Both the position numbers and the translations under genes were made by a program. Source: Boswellia sacra (lineage: Eukaryota > Streptophyta > Magnoliopsida > Sapindales > Burseraceae). From it: DNA of 64,000 nucleotides. The notes under the pieces are model-generated. The model had not been told where the DNA came from. It saw nothing but the letters and a program-made list of their open reading frames with translations, and ran no database searches. Numbering within the stretch: the stretch's first letter is position 1; every line of letters starts with the position of its first letter. The stretch spans positions 179,341 through 243,340 of the forward strand of contig SNVD02006192.1 of NCBI GenBank assembly GCA_013180625.2, read 5' to 3'. Below are positions 24,177-35,232 of the stretch, in pieces.

Positions 24177-25588
24177 TGATGAACACTTAAATATGTATGC
24201 TTAATAAAAGCTTAATTCATCATATTGCATTAATAGTGTCATTAAATTCCTCAATTTAAGTATATTTGTAATCTTTGCATCTTTTGAATTAACTCTCTCT
24301 TAATTTTGGTTTTGTTGTAGGTTTAGTAAAATGGGCATAACTTTCTATTCATAGATCAGAATGGTGCAAATCTTGATGTTTTAGAAAGCTGATTCAATTA
24401 TCTACAAGATTATATTTCACAAGCATCATCAAATTCGGGCTCTTATTAGATCAAAAATGGACTTGAAGTGAACCCATCTGTAGTTTCAGCCCAGCCTGAC
24501 CATGCCTCAATATTTTGATCATATCTCTTGATCTACGTATCCAAATGGTATAAATCAAGATGTTCTAAAAAGCTGAGAGAAATATCTACAACTTTCATGA
24601 AGACATGTGATCAAAATTCTCAATAATTCAGTGCCGAAATCAGTGGTTAAAGTTGGTTCACCTAATTACCCCAATTGTCAACAAAATATTTGACAAATGT
24701 TCCTTTGTAATTTGACAAGTTTGCCCCTGAATGTATCTATAAATAAAGGTGCATTGTGACCCATTAGGGCATCTTGGCCTTGGCTAGGATCTTTTGTTAT
24801 TGTGTTTTTCTCTCTTGTATTTTAATGTTATTAATGAATTTCCTTTTTCTTGCAATTTGTTTTCTTTCTTTTATAATATCTTGCTAAATTATCTCTTGCT
24901 AAGGTGAAAGGGTGAGACCCTTGATATGAAAATACGGATTTTCTAACCCTTTGATATGTGCTTAATAATCATAATCTTGTGTTGTTTAATTTATATGATT
25001 TATATTTATTTACTTAATCAATCTTGACACCACTCGTAAAGTGGAGGTCTTGATCCATTATCGACAATCCTTGACACGTCAAATACTTGGATCCTTTTTA
25101 GATGTCGTATGGTTCTTCCTTACCAACACAAATCTAGTTAGGAACCTTGATTTGTTGTAGACATATGGTGATTGGCACATTGGATACTTGAACCCATTTA
25201 CAAGAAGTGGTATAAATATTGGTAACGAACAAATATAATTCATATAGCTAAAATGAGCTACTTATCCTTATTTGATATATCAAGGGTGGATCCCTGAACC
25301 TTAGCTTTCATTATTATTGTGTTAATTCCTCTTACTTTTATACTTTAATTATTCTTATATATTGCTTATGAAATTGGTTTTTCATTTGCTATGGTAGGTT
25401 TTACCTCTTATTCTCATGGATGGTTTTACCACCTTTTATTAACATCATCTTAATTATTTATATCATATTTGCTTACCTTTTAATTTGTAGCGCTAAAATC
25501 TCCTTCCTCGTGGATCAACCTTGGTCTCATCGGGTTTATTACTTCGACACTCCTATACTTGGGAGATAATCCTTTTTTGGATGTGTCA
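24177..25588 (+). repeat. 5' LTR of the Athila-like element
   Basis: 1412 bp. Contains a TATAAATAAAGG promoter-like box at about 24738 within a roughly 70-bp segment missing from the 3' LTR. Confidence 0.93.
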
Positions 25589-25594
25589 AGTTTT

Positions 25595-25612
25595 TGGCAC
25601 CGTTGCCAGGGA
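25595..25612 (+). other. Primer-binding site of the Athila-like element
   Basis: TGGCACCGTTGCCAGGGA begins 6 bases after the LTR and resembles the TGGCGCCGTTGCCGGGGA type used by Athila-like elements (usually assigned to tRNA-Asp), with G-to-A changes. Confidence 0.75.
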
Positions 25613-25689
25613 AGGTCAAAATTGGCATGCAAAATTGTAAGTATTCTCTTTTCTCATTTTAGATCTTTTTTTTTTTTTTACTTTGTCGT

Positions 25690-27340
25690 GTGTTCATCTT
25701 TTCTTTTCTTTTCTTTTCCCTTTCTTGCATGAAAATTTGGTCACGAACATCTAGTGGTAGACTTGTTAGAAAAACATCATCTTCCTTGGAAAACATGACC
25801 GAAAATCAAGTGGAAAGGTTCACAGATGAAGGGGACAACCATTCCCAACAAAATGATCAAAACCAACCAAGAACCCTAAGAGATTACATGAATCCGGTAA
25901 GGACCAATGCATCATCTTGTATTATTTCTCCTCCCGATTCAATCCATTTCAATTTCAAACCAAGTTTTGTTCGACTTCTACCCACCTTTCATGGCCTTGA
26001 TATAGAGAACCCATATTCGCACTTAAAAATCTTTGAAGAGGTGTGTAACTCCTACAGTGACCCAAATTATAGCATAAACACCATTAGATTAAATCTTTTT
26101 CCTTTTTCTTTAAAAGATAAAGCTAGAACATGGCTACAAAATTTGAGGTCAAATTCCATCAGTTCATGGGATGAGATGAAACAACAATTTTTGAAAAAGT
26201 TTTTTCCTACCCATAGAACAAATTCTCTTAAAAGATAAATTTCCAATTTCACTCAAAAATAAGGGGAAATCCTTTACCAATGTTGGGATAGGTATAAGTA
26301 ACACCTCAAGATAGGCAACTAGTAGAGTTAATGTGTAATGGAGAATTCGGAGATAAAGATCCTGAGGAGGCAATTGACTACCTAGATTCCTTGGCAGACA
26401 AGGAACAAAATTGGGACACTGCTGGTACCTATGAGGTACCAAGCAAGGCCCCAACCTTGACATCCAATAGAGGCATTCACAACCTTAGGGAAGACCATGA
26501 CCTTCAAGCCAAATATGCATCCCTAGCTAGAAAAGTCGAGGCTTTAGAAATTAAAAAGAGTGGTCAATTGAATTCTATTCAAGAAATTGTTTGTCACATT
26601 TGTATAATGACCATTCTACTGATGATTGCCCAACTTTGCCTGCCTTTAGGGAATGTCTCCATGGAGAAGCCAATGCCTTGAACACTTTCAAAAGGCCAAA
26701 TCACAATCCATACTCACACACTTACAATGTCGGTTGGAGAAATCATCCATATTTTAGTTGGAAAAATGACAATCATGCACAATCTTTACAAGTCCCTTTT
26801 CAAACACGACAAAATTTTTAAAATTCTCATGATCATGCATATGCTCTTCCTCCTAGGAATGACCTTGAAGAGACATTGCATTCATTCATTACAAAGCAAG
26901 AGACTTTCAATAGTCAAACTGCTCAAACATTAGCAAATTTGTCAAACACTCTTGCGAAATTTGAATATACATTTAGCAGCCAAGAAAAAGGAAAATTTCC
27001 TTCTCAAGCATTGCAAAACCCTAAAGATTAATCTAACTCAAATGCAGGGAGTTCAAGTAACCATTATTTTGACCAAGCCAAATCAGTCATGACCCTTCGC
27101 AATGGTAAGGTTGTTGAAAAACACATTCCTAACCCTTATGAAAAAGAAGAAGAATCGATCTCTAAAGAGCAGGAAGAGGTTGCCAAACCAACACCTAGCG
27201 AAGAAGAAACCAAATCTTCATCTGTGCCTCCATTTCCTCAAGCATTAGCTACATAAAAAAAGCCAACTCACAATTCTGAAATCTTTGAAATTTTCAAACA
27301 TGTAAAGGTCAACATTCCCTTGCTAGATGTGATCAAATAG
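25690..27340 (+). pseudogene. Athila-like gag (broken)
   Basis: The capsid core is seen at about 25950-26240: FKPSFVRLLPTFHGLDIENP, then HLKIFEEVC, FPFSLKDKARTWLQNL, SWDEMKQQFLKKFFP. A stop at 26236-26238 follows. About 30 residues are missing before VTPQDRQLVELMCNGEFG in another frame (26300-26350), then SRKVEAL-like coiled coil and a partial zinc knuckle (CHIC or CHLYNDHSTDDCP, about 26590-26630) split by a frameshift. A Glu/Lys/Ser-rich linker (about 27110-27240) leads to protease, with further stops at about 26820, 27029, 27256 and 27339. Confidence 0.88.
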
Positions 27341-28831
27341 GTACCTTCTTATGCAAAATTTTTGAAAGAATTGTGCATTGTGAAAAGGAAATTGAATGTG
27401 AAAAAGAAGGCCTTTCTCGCCGAGCAAGCAAGTGCTATTCTTCAAAACAATAATACAGTGAAATATAAGGATCCAGGTTGTCCTACAATTTCATGTGTTA
27501 TTGGAGACCATAAAATTGAACAAGCTTTACTTGATCTTGGTGCTAGTGTGAATTTGCATCCATACTCGGTTTTTCAAAAACTCAATCTAGGTGAGTTAAA
27601 ACCGACTTTTGTGACTCTTTTGCTTGCTGATAGATTAATTAAAGTACCAAAAGGAGTAGTAGAAGATGTGTTAGTTCAAGTTGATAAATTCATTTATCCA
27701 GTGTATTTTATCGTCTTGGACACACAACCAGTGGAAGTATACAATTCAATTCCTGTTATTTTAGGGCGTCCATTTCTAGCTACCTCTAATGCTTTGATTA
27801 ATTGCAGGAATGGAGTCATGAAGCTATCATTTGGGAGCATGACATTGGAACTTAATATTTTTAATATGTACAAACAACCACATGAAGAAGATGATGAAAC
27901 TGAGGAGGCTAATATGATTGAAACTATTGTGGAAGACCACATTCAAAAAGGGAGTTCTTCTGACCCTTTGAAAACTTGTTTAGTAAATTCATTAGAATCA
28001 AGTATGGAAATAAAGCCTGATCTTTCTGATATATGTTCTTTACTGGATTATGCACAGGTGATGGAAAAAGGCTCAAAACCAAGATTCGAAGAATTAGGGC
28101 AAATGAATGAAAGTAAGGAAGAGGAAGCTCCAATGTTAAAACTGAAGCCCTTACCTGAAGAACTGAAATACGCATATCTTGGGGAGAATCAGACATATCC
28201 GGTGGTAATTTCTTCATCCCTCACAAGCGAGCAACAAGGTAAGTTGATACACGTACTTAAAAGGCATAAAAATGCAATCGGATGGACTTTAAAAGACATA
28301 AAAGGCATTAACCCTTTGATTTGTACACATAGAATACATTTAGAAGAAAATGCCAAAACATCCCAACAACCTCAAAGGAGATTAAATCCCCACATGAAAG
28401 AGGTCATTAGGGCTGAAGTTCTCAAACTACTTGATGTAGGAATTATCTACCCTATTTCTGATAGTAAGTGGATAAGCCCTACACAAGTAGTACCTAAGAA
28501 ATCTGGCATTACAGTAGTCAAAAATGAAAAAGGTGAATCATTGCCAACTCTAGTCTCATCTAGTTGGAGGATGTGCATTGATTATAGAAAATTAAATGCT
28601 GTTACCAGAAAAGACCATTTTCCCTTACCATTCCTTCACCAAATTCTAGAAAGAGTAGCAGGGCACCCTTACTACTGCTTTCTCAATGGATACTCAAGCT
28701 ATTATCAAATTTCCATTGCACTTGAAGACCAAGAAAAGACCACATTCACGTGCCCCTTCAATGCTTTTGCATTTAGGAGAAAGCCTTTTGGACTTGTAAT
28801 GCTCCAGCTACTTTTCAAAGATGCATGTTAA
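27341..28831 (+). pseudogene. Athila-like pol: protease and first half of reverse transcriptase
   Basis: An open stretch of 489 codons from 27362. The aspartic-protease active site ALLDLGASVNLHPYSVF is at about 27523-27573, followed by VTLLLADRLIKVPKGVVEDV and ILGRPFLAT at about 27752. RT starts near 28180 with EELKYAYLG, then HRIHLEE, WRMCIDYRKLN at about 28566, and FLNGYSSYYQISIA. A 1-base deletion at about 28796, inside the conserved PFGL-NAP block, throws the frame off. The protease processes the polyprotein; the RT copies element RNA into DNA. Confidence 0.92.
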
Positions 28832-29661
28832 GCATTTTTAGTGACATAGTTGAGCATTGTTTAGAAGTTTTTATGGATGATTTAACTATCTTTGGAAACT
28901 CTTTTGATAATTGTCTTGAAAACTTAGAAAAAGTCCTAAAAAGATGTGAAGAAAAATGTCTTATTTTGAATTGGGAAACATGTCATTATATAGTCACTTC
29001 AAGAATTGTCTTAGGTCATGTGGTGTCTTCTAAGGGAATTGAAGTGGACAAAGCAAAAGTGGAATTAATTTCCCATTTGCCTCCACCAAAAATAGTCAAA
29101 GAAATCCATTCATTCTTAGGGCATGCTGGATTTTATAGGAAGTTCATAAGAAATTTCAGTGCCATATCTAAACCTCTTTGTAACCTTTTAATAAAATACA
29201 CTTCTTTTGAATGGACTCAAGAATGTCAAATTGCCTTTGATAAGTTAATTGGACTTTTAACAACTGCTCCAATTATGCAATCTCCCATTTGGTCATTGCC
29301 TTTCGAATTGATGTGTGATGCAAGTGATTATGCCGTTGGTGTTGTCTTAGGACAAAGAAAAGAAGGTAAGCCTTATGTGATATACTATGCAAGTAGGACT
29401 TTAAATGATGTACAAATGAATTACACAACAACTGAAAAAGAACTACTTGTAGTAGTATTTGCATTAGACAAATTTTTATCTTATTTAATTGGTTCTCCAA
29501 TGATTGTTTACACTGATCATGCAGCTATGAGATATTTAATGTCTAAACAGGATGTAAAACCTAGATTGATACGGTGGATATTGTTGCTCCAAGAATTCAA
29601 CATCATAATAAAGGATAAGAAGGGAGCCAAAAATGTCGTTACAGATCATCTTTCAAGATGA
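28825..29661 (+). pseudogene. Athila-like pol: reverse transcriptase (rest) and RNase H
   Basis: Continues in a new frame after the deletion near 28796. The RT catalytic box is [10 protein letters not shown] (about 28867-28896), then [17 protein letters not shown] and [17 protein letters not shown]. RNase H runs from about 29300: [48 protein letters not shown], and VTDHLSR, so the four acidic catalytic residues are present. It ends at a TGA at 29659-29661; the frame continues into the integrase linker behind this stop. Confidence 0.92.
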
Positions 29662-30917
29662 ACGACAGAGATATTAATTGAAACTTCACCTATCAATATC
29701 TCTTTTCCTGATGAATTTTTATTCTTCGTTGCTGCAGTACCTTGGTTTGCTAACATTGTAAATTTTCTTGCAACAGGAGAAATGCAACCTCATTGGAATG
29801 CTCAAGACAAAAGGAAGTTTTTGACTGAGGTGAAAAATTTTTATTGGGATGAACCATATCTGTTCAAATATTATCCGGACCAAATAATTAAAAGATGCAT
29901 ACCTGACAATGAGGTAAGTAGTGTCATTAACTTTTGTCATTCCGAAGCATGTGGAGGACATTTTTCATCTAAAAAAACAGCTGCTAAAATCTTGCAATGT
30001 GGATTTTATTAGCCCATCTTATTTAAAGATGTACATGCATTTTGTAAAACTTGTGAAAATTGTCAAAAATTGGGATCCATTTCAAAACGAAACATGATGC
30101 CTTTGATTCCCATTCTTGTTGTTGAAATCTGTGATTGTTGGGGTATTGATTTTATGAGACCTTTTCCACCTTCATTTGGTTTTGTGTGCATTCTTGTTAC
30201 AGTAGACTATGTTTCAAAATGGGTTGAGGCAATTCCATGTTGAGACAATGATCACAAAACAGTTATCAAATTCTTGAAAGAGAATATCTTGTGTAGATTT
30301 GGAATTCCTCAAGCCATTATTAGTGATGGGGTGCACATTTTTGTAACAAACCATTTGAAACTCTAATGAAGAAATATGGAATAACCCATAAAGTTTTTAA
30401 ACCTTATCACTCGCAAACAAATGGACAAGTTGAATTGGCTAATGGGGAGATAAAACCGATCTTAGAAAAAATGGTTAACCTAAACCATAAAGATTGGTCT
30501 TTAAGACTTAATGATGCACTTTGGGCTTACCGAACTGCCTTCAAAACATCATTGGGAATGTCTCCTTATAGATTAGTTTATGGAAAACCTTGTCACTTGT
30601 CTGTAGAAATTGAGCATAAAGCTTATTGGGCCATTAAAACATTTAACACAAATTTGGATGTTGCTTGCAATTTACGTAAACTCCAACTGAGTGAACTTGA
30701 AGAAATAAGGAATGAGGCTTATGAAAATTCTAAAATCTACAAAGAAAAAATGAAGGTTTTTCATGACAAATTCATTGTTAAAAAATCTTTTGAACCTTCA
30801 CAAAAAGTTCTTTTGTATGATTCAAGATTGCACTTGTTTCCTGGTAAACTTCGGTCTCGTTTGACTAGGCCTTTCATTGTTAAAAATGTTTTTCCACATG
30901 GAGTAGTTGAAATTTGA
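29662..30917 (+). pseudogene. Athila-like integrase (broken)
   Basis: N-terminal zinc finger: CHSEACGGHFSSKKTAAKIL with CKTCENCQK (HHCC type), interrupted by a TAG at about 30010. Core: CWGIDFMRPFP (first Asp, about 30138), a TGA at about 30241, IISDG (second Asp, about 30322) followed by a frameshift, then [12 protein letters not shown] (catalytic Glu, about 30420-30455). The C-terminal part includes [14 protein letters not shown] and [20 protein letters not shown], normal for Athila/Tat integrases, with no chromodomain. Confidence 0.9.
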
Positions 30918-31153
30918 GAACCTAAAGAATGATAATGTGTTTAAAGTTAACGGACAACGGTTAAAACATTCTTGAAAAATTTTGACCAAAATGAAGAGTC
31001 CATTGCTTTAATCGATCCTTTTTAAGGATTGATTTTTCCCGGTTAAGTAGCGGATACAGTACTCTGTGGCTTTTAAAGTCGGTTTTTCAGTTCCTTAAAA
31101 ATTGTTGCTCACTTTGCATTCATTTTCTTTTCTTCTCTCTCATTTTTTTTCAC

Positions 31154-31603
31154 ATGGATACCATTCTCTCAAATCTGCACAAACATTTTCCCTCTCTTCC
31201 TCAAAATGATTTGCTTAAAATTTACAAAGCTCGCACAGAAAGACTAAGGATGTTGATGCATAAGGGTATTCCTGTTGATTTAAGATGGTTAATTGAAGCC
31301 AAGGTTCGATTTTCTTGTGAGTTTTTAGATAATCTTGTTTCCCACATGCCAGGTTTGGGAAAAAGCTCTTACGCTAAAAAGCGAAGAGCGAAAATGTTAC
31401 AAGTTTGTCACAGATGTGCAAGATGGACTTGTAACCCGCGTTGCCGCTTCTTGGGATATTTGTCTAATAATCGAGAGGATAAACTACAGTTCATCAAGAA
31501 TGGACTGAGTAGGGATTCTTTAGATAATATCCGAGTGACTATCAAGACGCATTCTTGTGGACTTGTGCAGCATGAAATTTTTAAATTGTGGACACAATTC
31601 TGA
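31154..31603 (+). CDS. Small basic Cys-rich protein ORF carried by the Athila-like element
   Basis: 149 codons, uninterrupted, ATG at 31154 just after a pyrimidine-rich leader. It lies about 240 bp after the integrase remnant and outside it. It has a helical N-terminus (LSNLHKHFPSL), a conserved-looking WLIEAKVRFSCEFL, a basic run KKRRAK at about residues 74-79, and directly after it CHRCARWTCNPRC, four Cys in 13 residues (C-x2-C-x4-C-x3-C), a likely zinc-binding, nucleic-acid-binding module. No Cys before about residue 54. The layout (SYAKKRRA then CHRC) is reminiscent of the small Cys-rich nucleic-acid-binding proteins of some flexuous plant RNA viruses, but the Cys spacing differs, so this is only a hint. 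It is not a usual Athila env-like ORF, as no membrane segment is seen. Confidence 0.55.
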   Translation: MDTILSNLHKHFPSLPQNDLLKIYKARTERLRMLMHKGIPVDLRWLIEAKVRFSCEFLDNLVSHMPGLGKSSYAKKRRAKMLQVCHRCARWTCNPRCRFLGYLSNNREDKLQFIKNGLSRDSLDNIRVTIKTHSCGLVQHEIFKLWTQF

Positions 31604-32026
31604 GATGAGCAGGAATGTTATAGTCTTGGGAATCTGACTCAAAATGATCCTGTTTGCCAGTTTATAAGAAAACTATATGGGAAACATATCCCTAACTCAT
31701 AAAAGGTGTTTAAGCTGTTTCTGGACGTAAAATCAGAGGAAGATGTAAGCCACAATCACAACTACCTGTACATATGCATGTGTGCTATCATTTTTGAATT
31801 TTAATACATTACAACTGGCATTTTTGAATCTGTATCTTTTGTTTGACTTATGCATTTATGGTGTTTTTTTCATTATCTTTTTTTGAATTTCTATGCATTA
31901 TTGTCAAACTTTTTCAACAAACAACCGAGCTACCTATTTAGATGTCATCATTAGAATACCTTTTTGCACTCCATAAATATGACATCTCTTGTTCTTCTCT
32001 TCACATAGTTAGAGAGTTGCATAGAC

Positions 32027-32449
32027 ATGGAGGGAACTTCAAAACGTCGAATCCAAAGGATATGTGTATTCTGTAGATCTCAACCTGGAAAAAGTGAAGA
32101 GTTTGTAGCACTAGAAAATTATTTTGGTAGGCTATTAGCTAAAAGAAAGATTCATGTTGTTTATGGGGGAGGTAGCCTTGGGTTAATGGGTTGTGTGTCA
32201 ATAGCTACACTCATAGGAGGCATTCAAGTTTTAGGTATTATTCTTAAAGCTTTGGCTGTAGAAAGCATCGTTGGAAAAACAGTTAGGAAGGAGTTACAGG
32301 TCTCCTCTATGCATAAACGCATGGCATTTATGCTTATCAATTTGGATGCCTTTATTACTTTACTAGGTGGCTTTGGTACTCTCGAAGGAATTTTTCAAAT
32401 TACCTCTTGGGCCCAACTAAATCTCCATAAAAAACCCATAGGTTTGTAA
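32027..32449 (+). pseudogene. LOG: LOG-like cytokinin riboside 5'-monophosphate phosphoribohydrolase, intronless and truncated, carried by the Athila-like element
   Basis: A 140-codon open frame clearly of the LOG family: KRRIQRICVFCRSQPGK (normally CGS), HVVYGGGSLGLMG nucleotide-binding loop (about residues 44-56), MHKRMAFM, LGGFGTLEGIF and ITSWAQLNLHKKPIGL. LOG enzymes release active cytokinin bases from their nucleotides and are about 200-220 residues; this ORF stops right after KPIGL, lacking about 70 C-terminal residues. The hallmark PGGxGTxxE reads LGGFGTLEG, losing the first Pro and the catalytic Glu, and CGS has become CRS. So it is unlikely to be active. Plant LOG genes have several introns in this segment; none here, which implies capture through mRNA. 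Confidence 0.85.
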
Positions 32450-32917
32450 GGAGTTCAATTCCTCTTGAGACGCATTCTGGGTCAGGAATAACAAAGTAAA
32501 GAGGGTCAGTTTGAACTCTTGAAACATACTCTAACCAATTTGTCATTTTGTTTTTGCATTTTTGAAGACTTATTTTAACTAACTTGATATTATTTAGTTT
32601 TGATTTTTGAATTTTATAACAAGGAGGTCTTATTCACTTCACTTTGAATTATTCAAATCTATGAACTCTCACAACCTTATCATTTAATAAACCGTGTGCT
32701 CATGTGCTCATTAAGCAAGTATTCATGAATCTTTCTTCACACACACACATACTTTGATGCATGATTGTGGGTTGCAAAATGAAATATTATAATATTTGAG
32801 TTCTTTTATTTTGTTTAGGATAACAACAAAAGGAAGGGGAAAGTTCAAAAATAAAAAAGAAAAAAAAAAGAGCGATTGTGGATAAGTTTGGTCTTGTAGC
32901 CTCCTTAATTCAAGCAA

Positions 32918-33170
32918 TTAAGCCCGAGGGGTGCCTTAACACCTAATACCCTAAGACCAACTGGTTTGGGAGCTATTGGCTCAAAGCTCGTTACATGGAT
33001 TAAGGAGAAAGCTTAATGGGATTGAAAATTGCACTATCAACAAGTTTTTAAGCAAAAATAAAGCATCGGCAACTCGAGTCGTTAAGCTCGTAGGGGTGTC
33101 TTAACACTTAATGCCCTAAGGCCAACTGGTATGGGAGTCATTGCCTAAGGCTCGCTACATGGGTTAAAGA
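32918..33170 (+). repeat. Pair of direct repeats before the polypurine tract (Athila-like element)
   Basis: Two copies of about 88 bp (about 32918-33005 and 33082-33170) share CGAGGGGTGCCTTAACACC, ACCAACTGG and GGCTCGCTACATGG-type words. Such repeats ahead of the tract are common in Athila/Tat elements. Confidence 0.75.
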
Positions 33171-33492
33171 TGCATTATTTCAAAAAAAAAAGAAGAAAAA
33201 ATATATAAATAATGATGAATGAATGCCCCCTACTTAAGATTGTTAGCTTTAACAAATATTAGAACCGATATGGCTTCTTTCTAATAAGCCCCATGTGTCA
33301 ACTGAGCACAAAAAGAAGGTTTGTTAATATCTTGACTGAAGGATACATGAGTCATTTAAAAAAAAGAGAAAAATAAATCGATTGAGAGTTTGTTTATTTG
33401 GATAAAATCAAAGAAAGTATAATAATGACTACCTTGGATGTAAAATTCTATAAATCACTTTTAAATAATAATGCTTTAATTGCTAGGGACTA

Positions 33493-33514
33493 GGAATAAG
33501 CTGGTTGGGGGGTG
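33493..33514 (+). other. Polypurine tract of the Athila-like element
   Basis: GGTTGGGGGGTG directly abuts the 3' LTR start at 33515, the primer site for plus-strand DNA synthesis. Confidence 0.8.
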
Positions 33515-34854
33515 TGATGAACACTTAAATATGTATGCTTAATAAGAGCTTAATTCATCATATTATATTAATAGTGTCATTAAATTCTTCAACTTAAGTA
33601 TATTTGTAGTCTTTGTATCTTTTGAATAAACTCTCTTTTAATTTTGGTTTTGTTGTAGGTTCAGTAAAATGGGCATAGCTTTCTAATTATAGATCAGAAT
33701 TGTGCAAATCTTGATATTTTGGAAAGATGATTAAATTATCTACAAGATTGTATTTCACAAGCATCATCAAATTTGGGCTCTTAGTAGACCAAAAATGGGC
33801 TTGAAGTGAACCCATCTGCAGTTTCGACCCAGCCTGATCATGCCTCAATATTTTGATCATATCTCTTGATATATGTATCCAAATGATATAAATCAAGATG
33901 TTCTAGAAAGTTGAGAGAAATATCTACAACTTTCATGAAGATATGTGATCAAAATTCTCAATAATTTAATGCCGAAATCAGTGGTTAAATTTGGTTCACC
34001 TAATTACCCCAATTGTCAACAAAATATTTGACAAATGTGCCTTGTGACCTGCTGGGATCTCTTGTTATTGTGTTTTTCTCTCTTGTGTTTTAATGTTATT
34101 AATGAATTTCCTTTTTCTTGCAATTTATTTTCTTTATTTTATAATGTCTTACTAAATTATCTCTTGCCAAGTTTAAAGGGTGAGACCCTTGATATGAGAA
34201 TAAGGATTTTTAACCCTTTGATATGTGCTTAATAATCATAATCTTGTGTTATTTAATTTATATGATTTATATTTATTTACTTAATCAATCTTGACACCAC
34301 TCGTAAAGTGGAGGTCTTGATCCATTGTCGACAATCCTTGGCACATCAAATACTTGGATCCTTTCTAGATGTCGTATGGTTCTTCCTTACCGACACGAAT
34401 CTAGTTAAGAACCTTGATTTGTTGTAGACATATGGTGATTGGCACATTGGATACTTGAACCCATTTACAAGAAGTGCTATAGATATTAGTAACGAATAAA
34501 TATAATTCATATAACTAAAATGGGCTACTTATCCTTATTTGATATATAAAGGGTGGATCCCCTAACCTTAGCTTTCATTATTATTATGTTAATTCCTCTT
34601 ACTTTTGTACTTTAATTATTCTTATTTATTGCTTATGAAATTGTTCTTTCATTTGCTATGGTAGGTTATACCTCTTATTCTCATGGATGGTTTTACCACC
34701 TTTGTTAACATCATCTTGATTATTCATATCATATTTGCTTACCTTTTAATTTGTAGCGCTAAAATCCCATTCCTCGTGGATTGGCCTCGGTCTCATCGGG
34801 TTTATTACTTCGACACTCCTATACTTGGGTAATAATCTTTTTTCGGTTGTGTCA
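33515..34854 (+). repeat. 3' LTR of the Athila-like element
   Basis: 1340 bp, 72 bp shorter than the 5' LTR. Most of the difference is one deletion near 34043 that removes the TATAAATAAAGG box. Confidence 0.93.
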
Positions 34855-34859
34855 TGAAG

Positions 34860-35232
34860 CATATATATGATGTTAGAATTTAGATTTTACTGTTTTGTTA
34901 ATTTTTATGATTTCACTTAATATTTTAATTTTTATAATTTGTATAACTTTTGGGCACAATATAGAAGAATTGGATTCAATAAGCCTATTAATTGCCTATT
35001 AATGATGAAAATGAAATAAACACAACAAAAAAAATTCAAAAATTCAGAACCATGTGATGAAAAATGGTTGACAAAAAACTCTATTTCGCGACAAAACCGT
35101 TGTCAACTCGTTTACCCAATTATGTTGCCAACATTGTTTCTCACAATAAATATGTTTTGCGATGAAAATTTAGTCACAACAGGTAATTTATAATGTCTCA
35201 ACTGTTTTGTAATAAATGTTTCCTCCTAACAT
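34860..35232. repeat. Fusion junction between CACTA copies A and B
   Basis: 34860-35230 aligns with 54005-54376, the 3' subterminal region (shared start CATATATATGATGTTA, then GCATAACTTTTG-like and TTTTGCGAYGAAAATTT words). At TTTCCTCCTA|ACATTAAATT (about 35231) the similarity to the 3' end stops and similarity to 16012 onward (the 5' internal region) begins. The last about 800 bp of A and the first about 1.3 kb of B are therefore missing at the join. Confidence 0.85.

Larger units (their letters stand above)
24177..34854 (+). mobile_element. Athila-like Ty3/gypsy retrotransposon with two extra ORFs, nested in CACTA copy A
   Basis: LTRs 24177-25588 and 33515-34854 (TGATGAACAC...GTGTCA) flanked by perfect TGAAG duplications (24172-24176, 34855-34859). 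Next come a PBS of the TGGCACCGTTGCC type, gag, DLGAS-type protease, FMDD-type RT, RNase H, integrase without chromodomain, two further ORFs, a direct repeat and the G-rich polypurine tract. These traits place it in the Athila/Tat group of plant gypsy elements. Gag-pol is broken by stops and frameshifts. By eye about 8% of positions differ in the first 400 bases of the LTRs, mostly transitions. Total 10.7 kb. Confidence 0.93.

Noticed and set aside
31154..32449. Integrated RNA virus
   Set aside because: Only one short Cys-rich ORF gives a weak hint; no viral replicase, coat or movement protein is present, and the flanks are Athila sequences.
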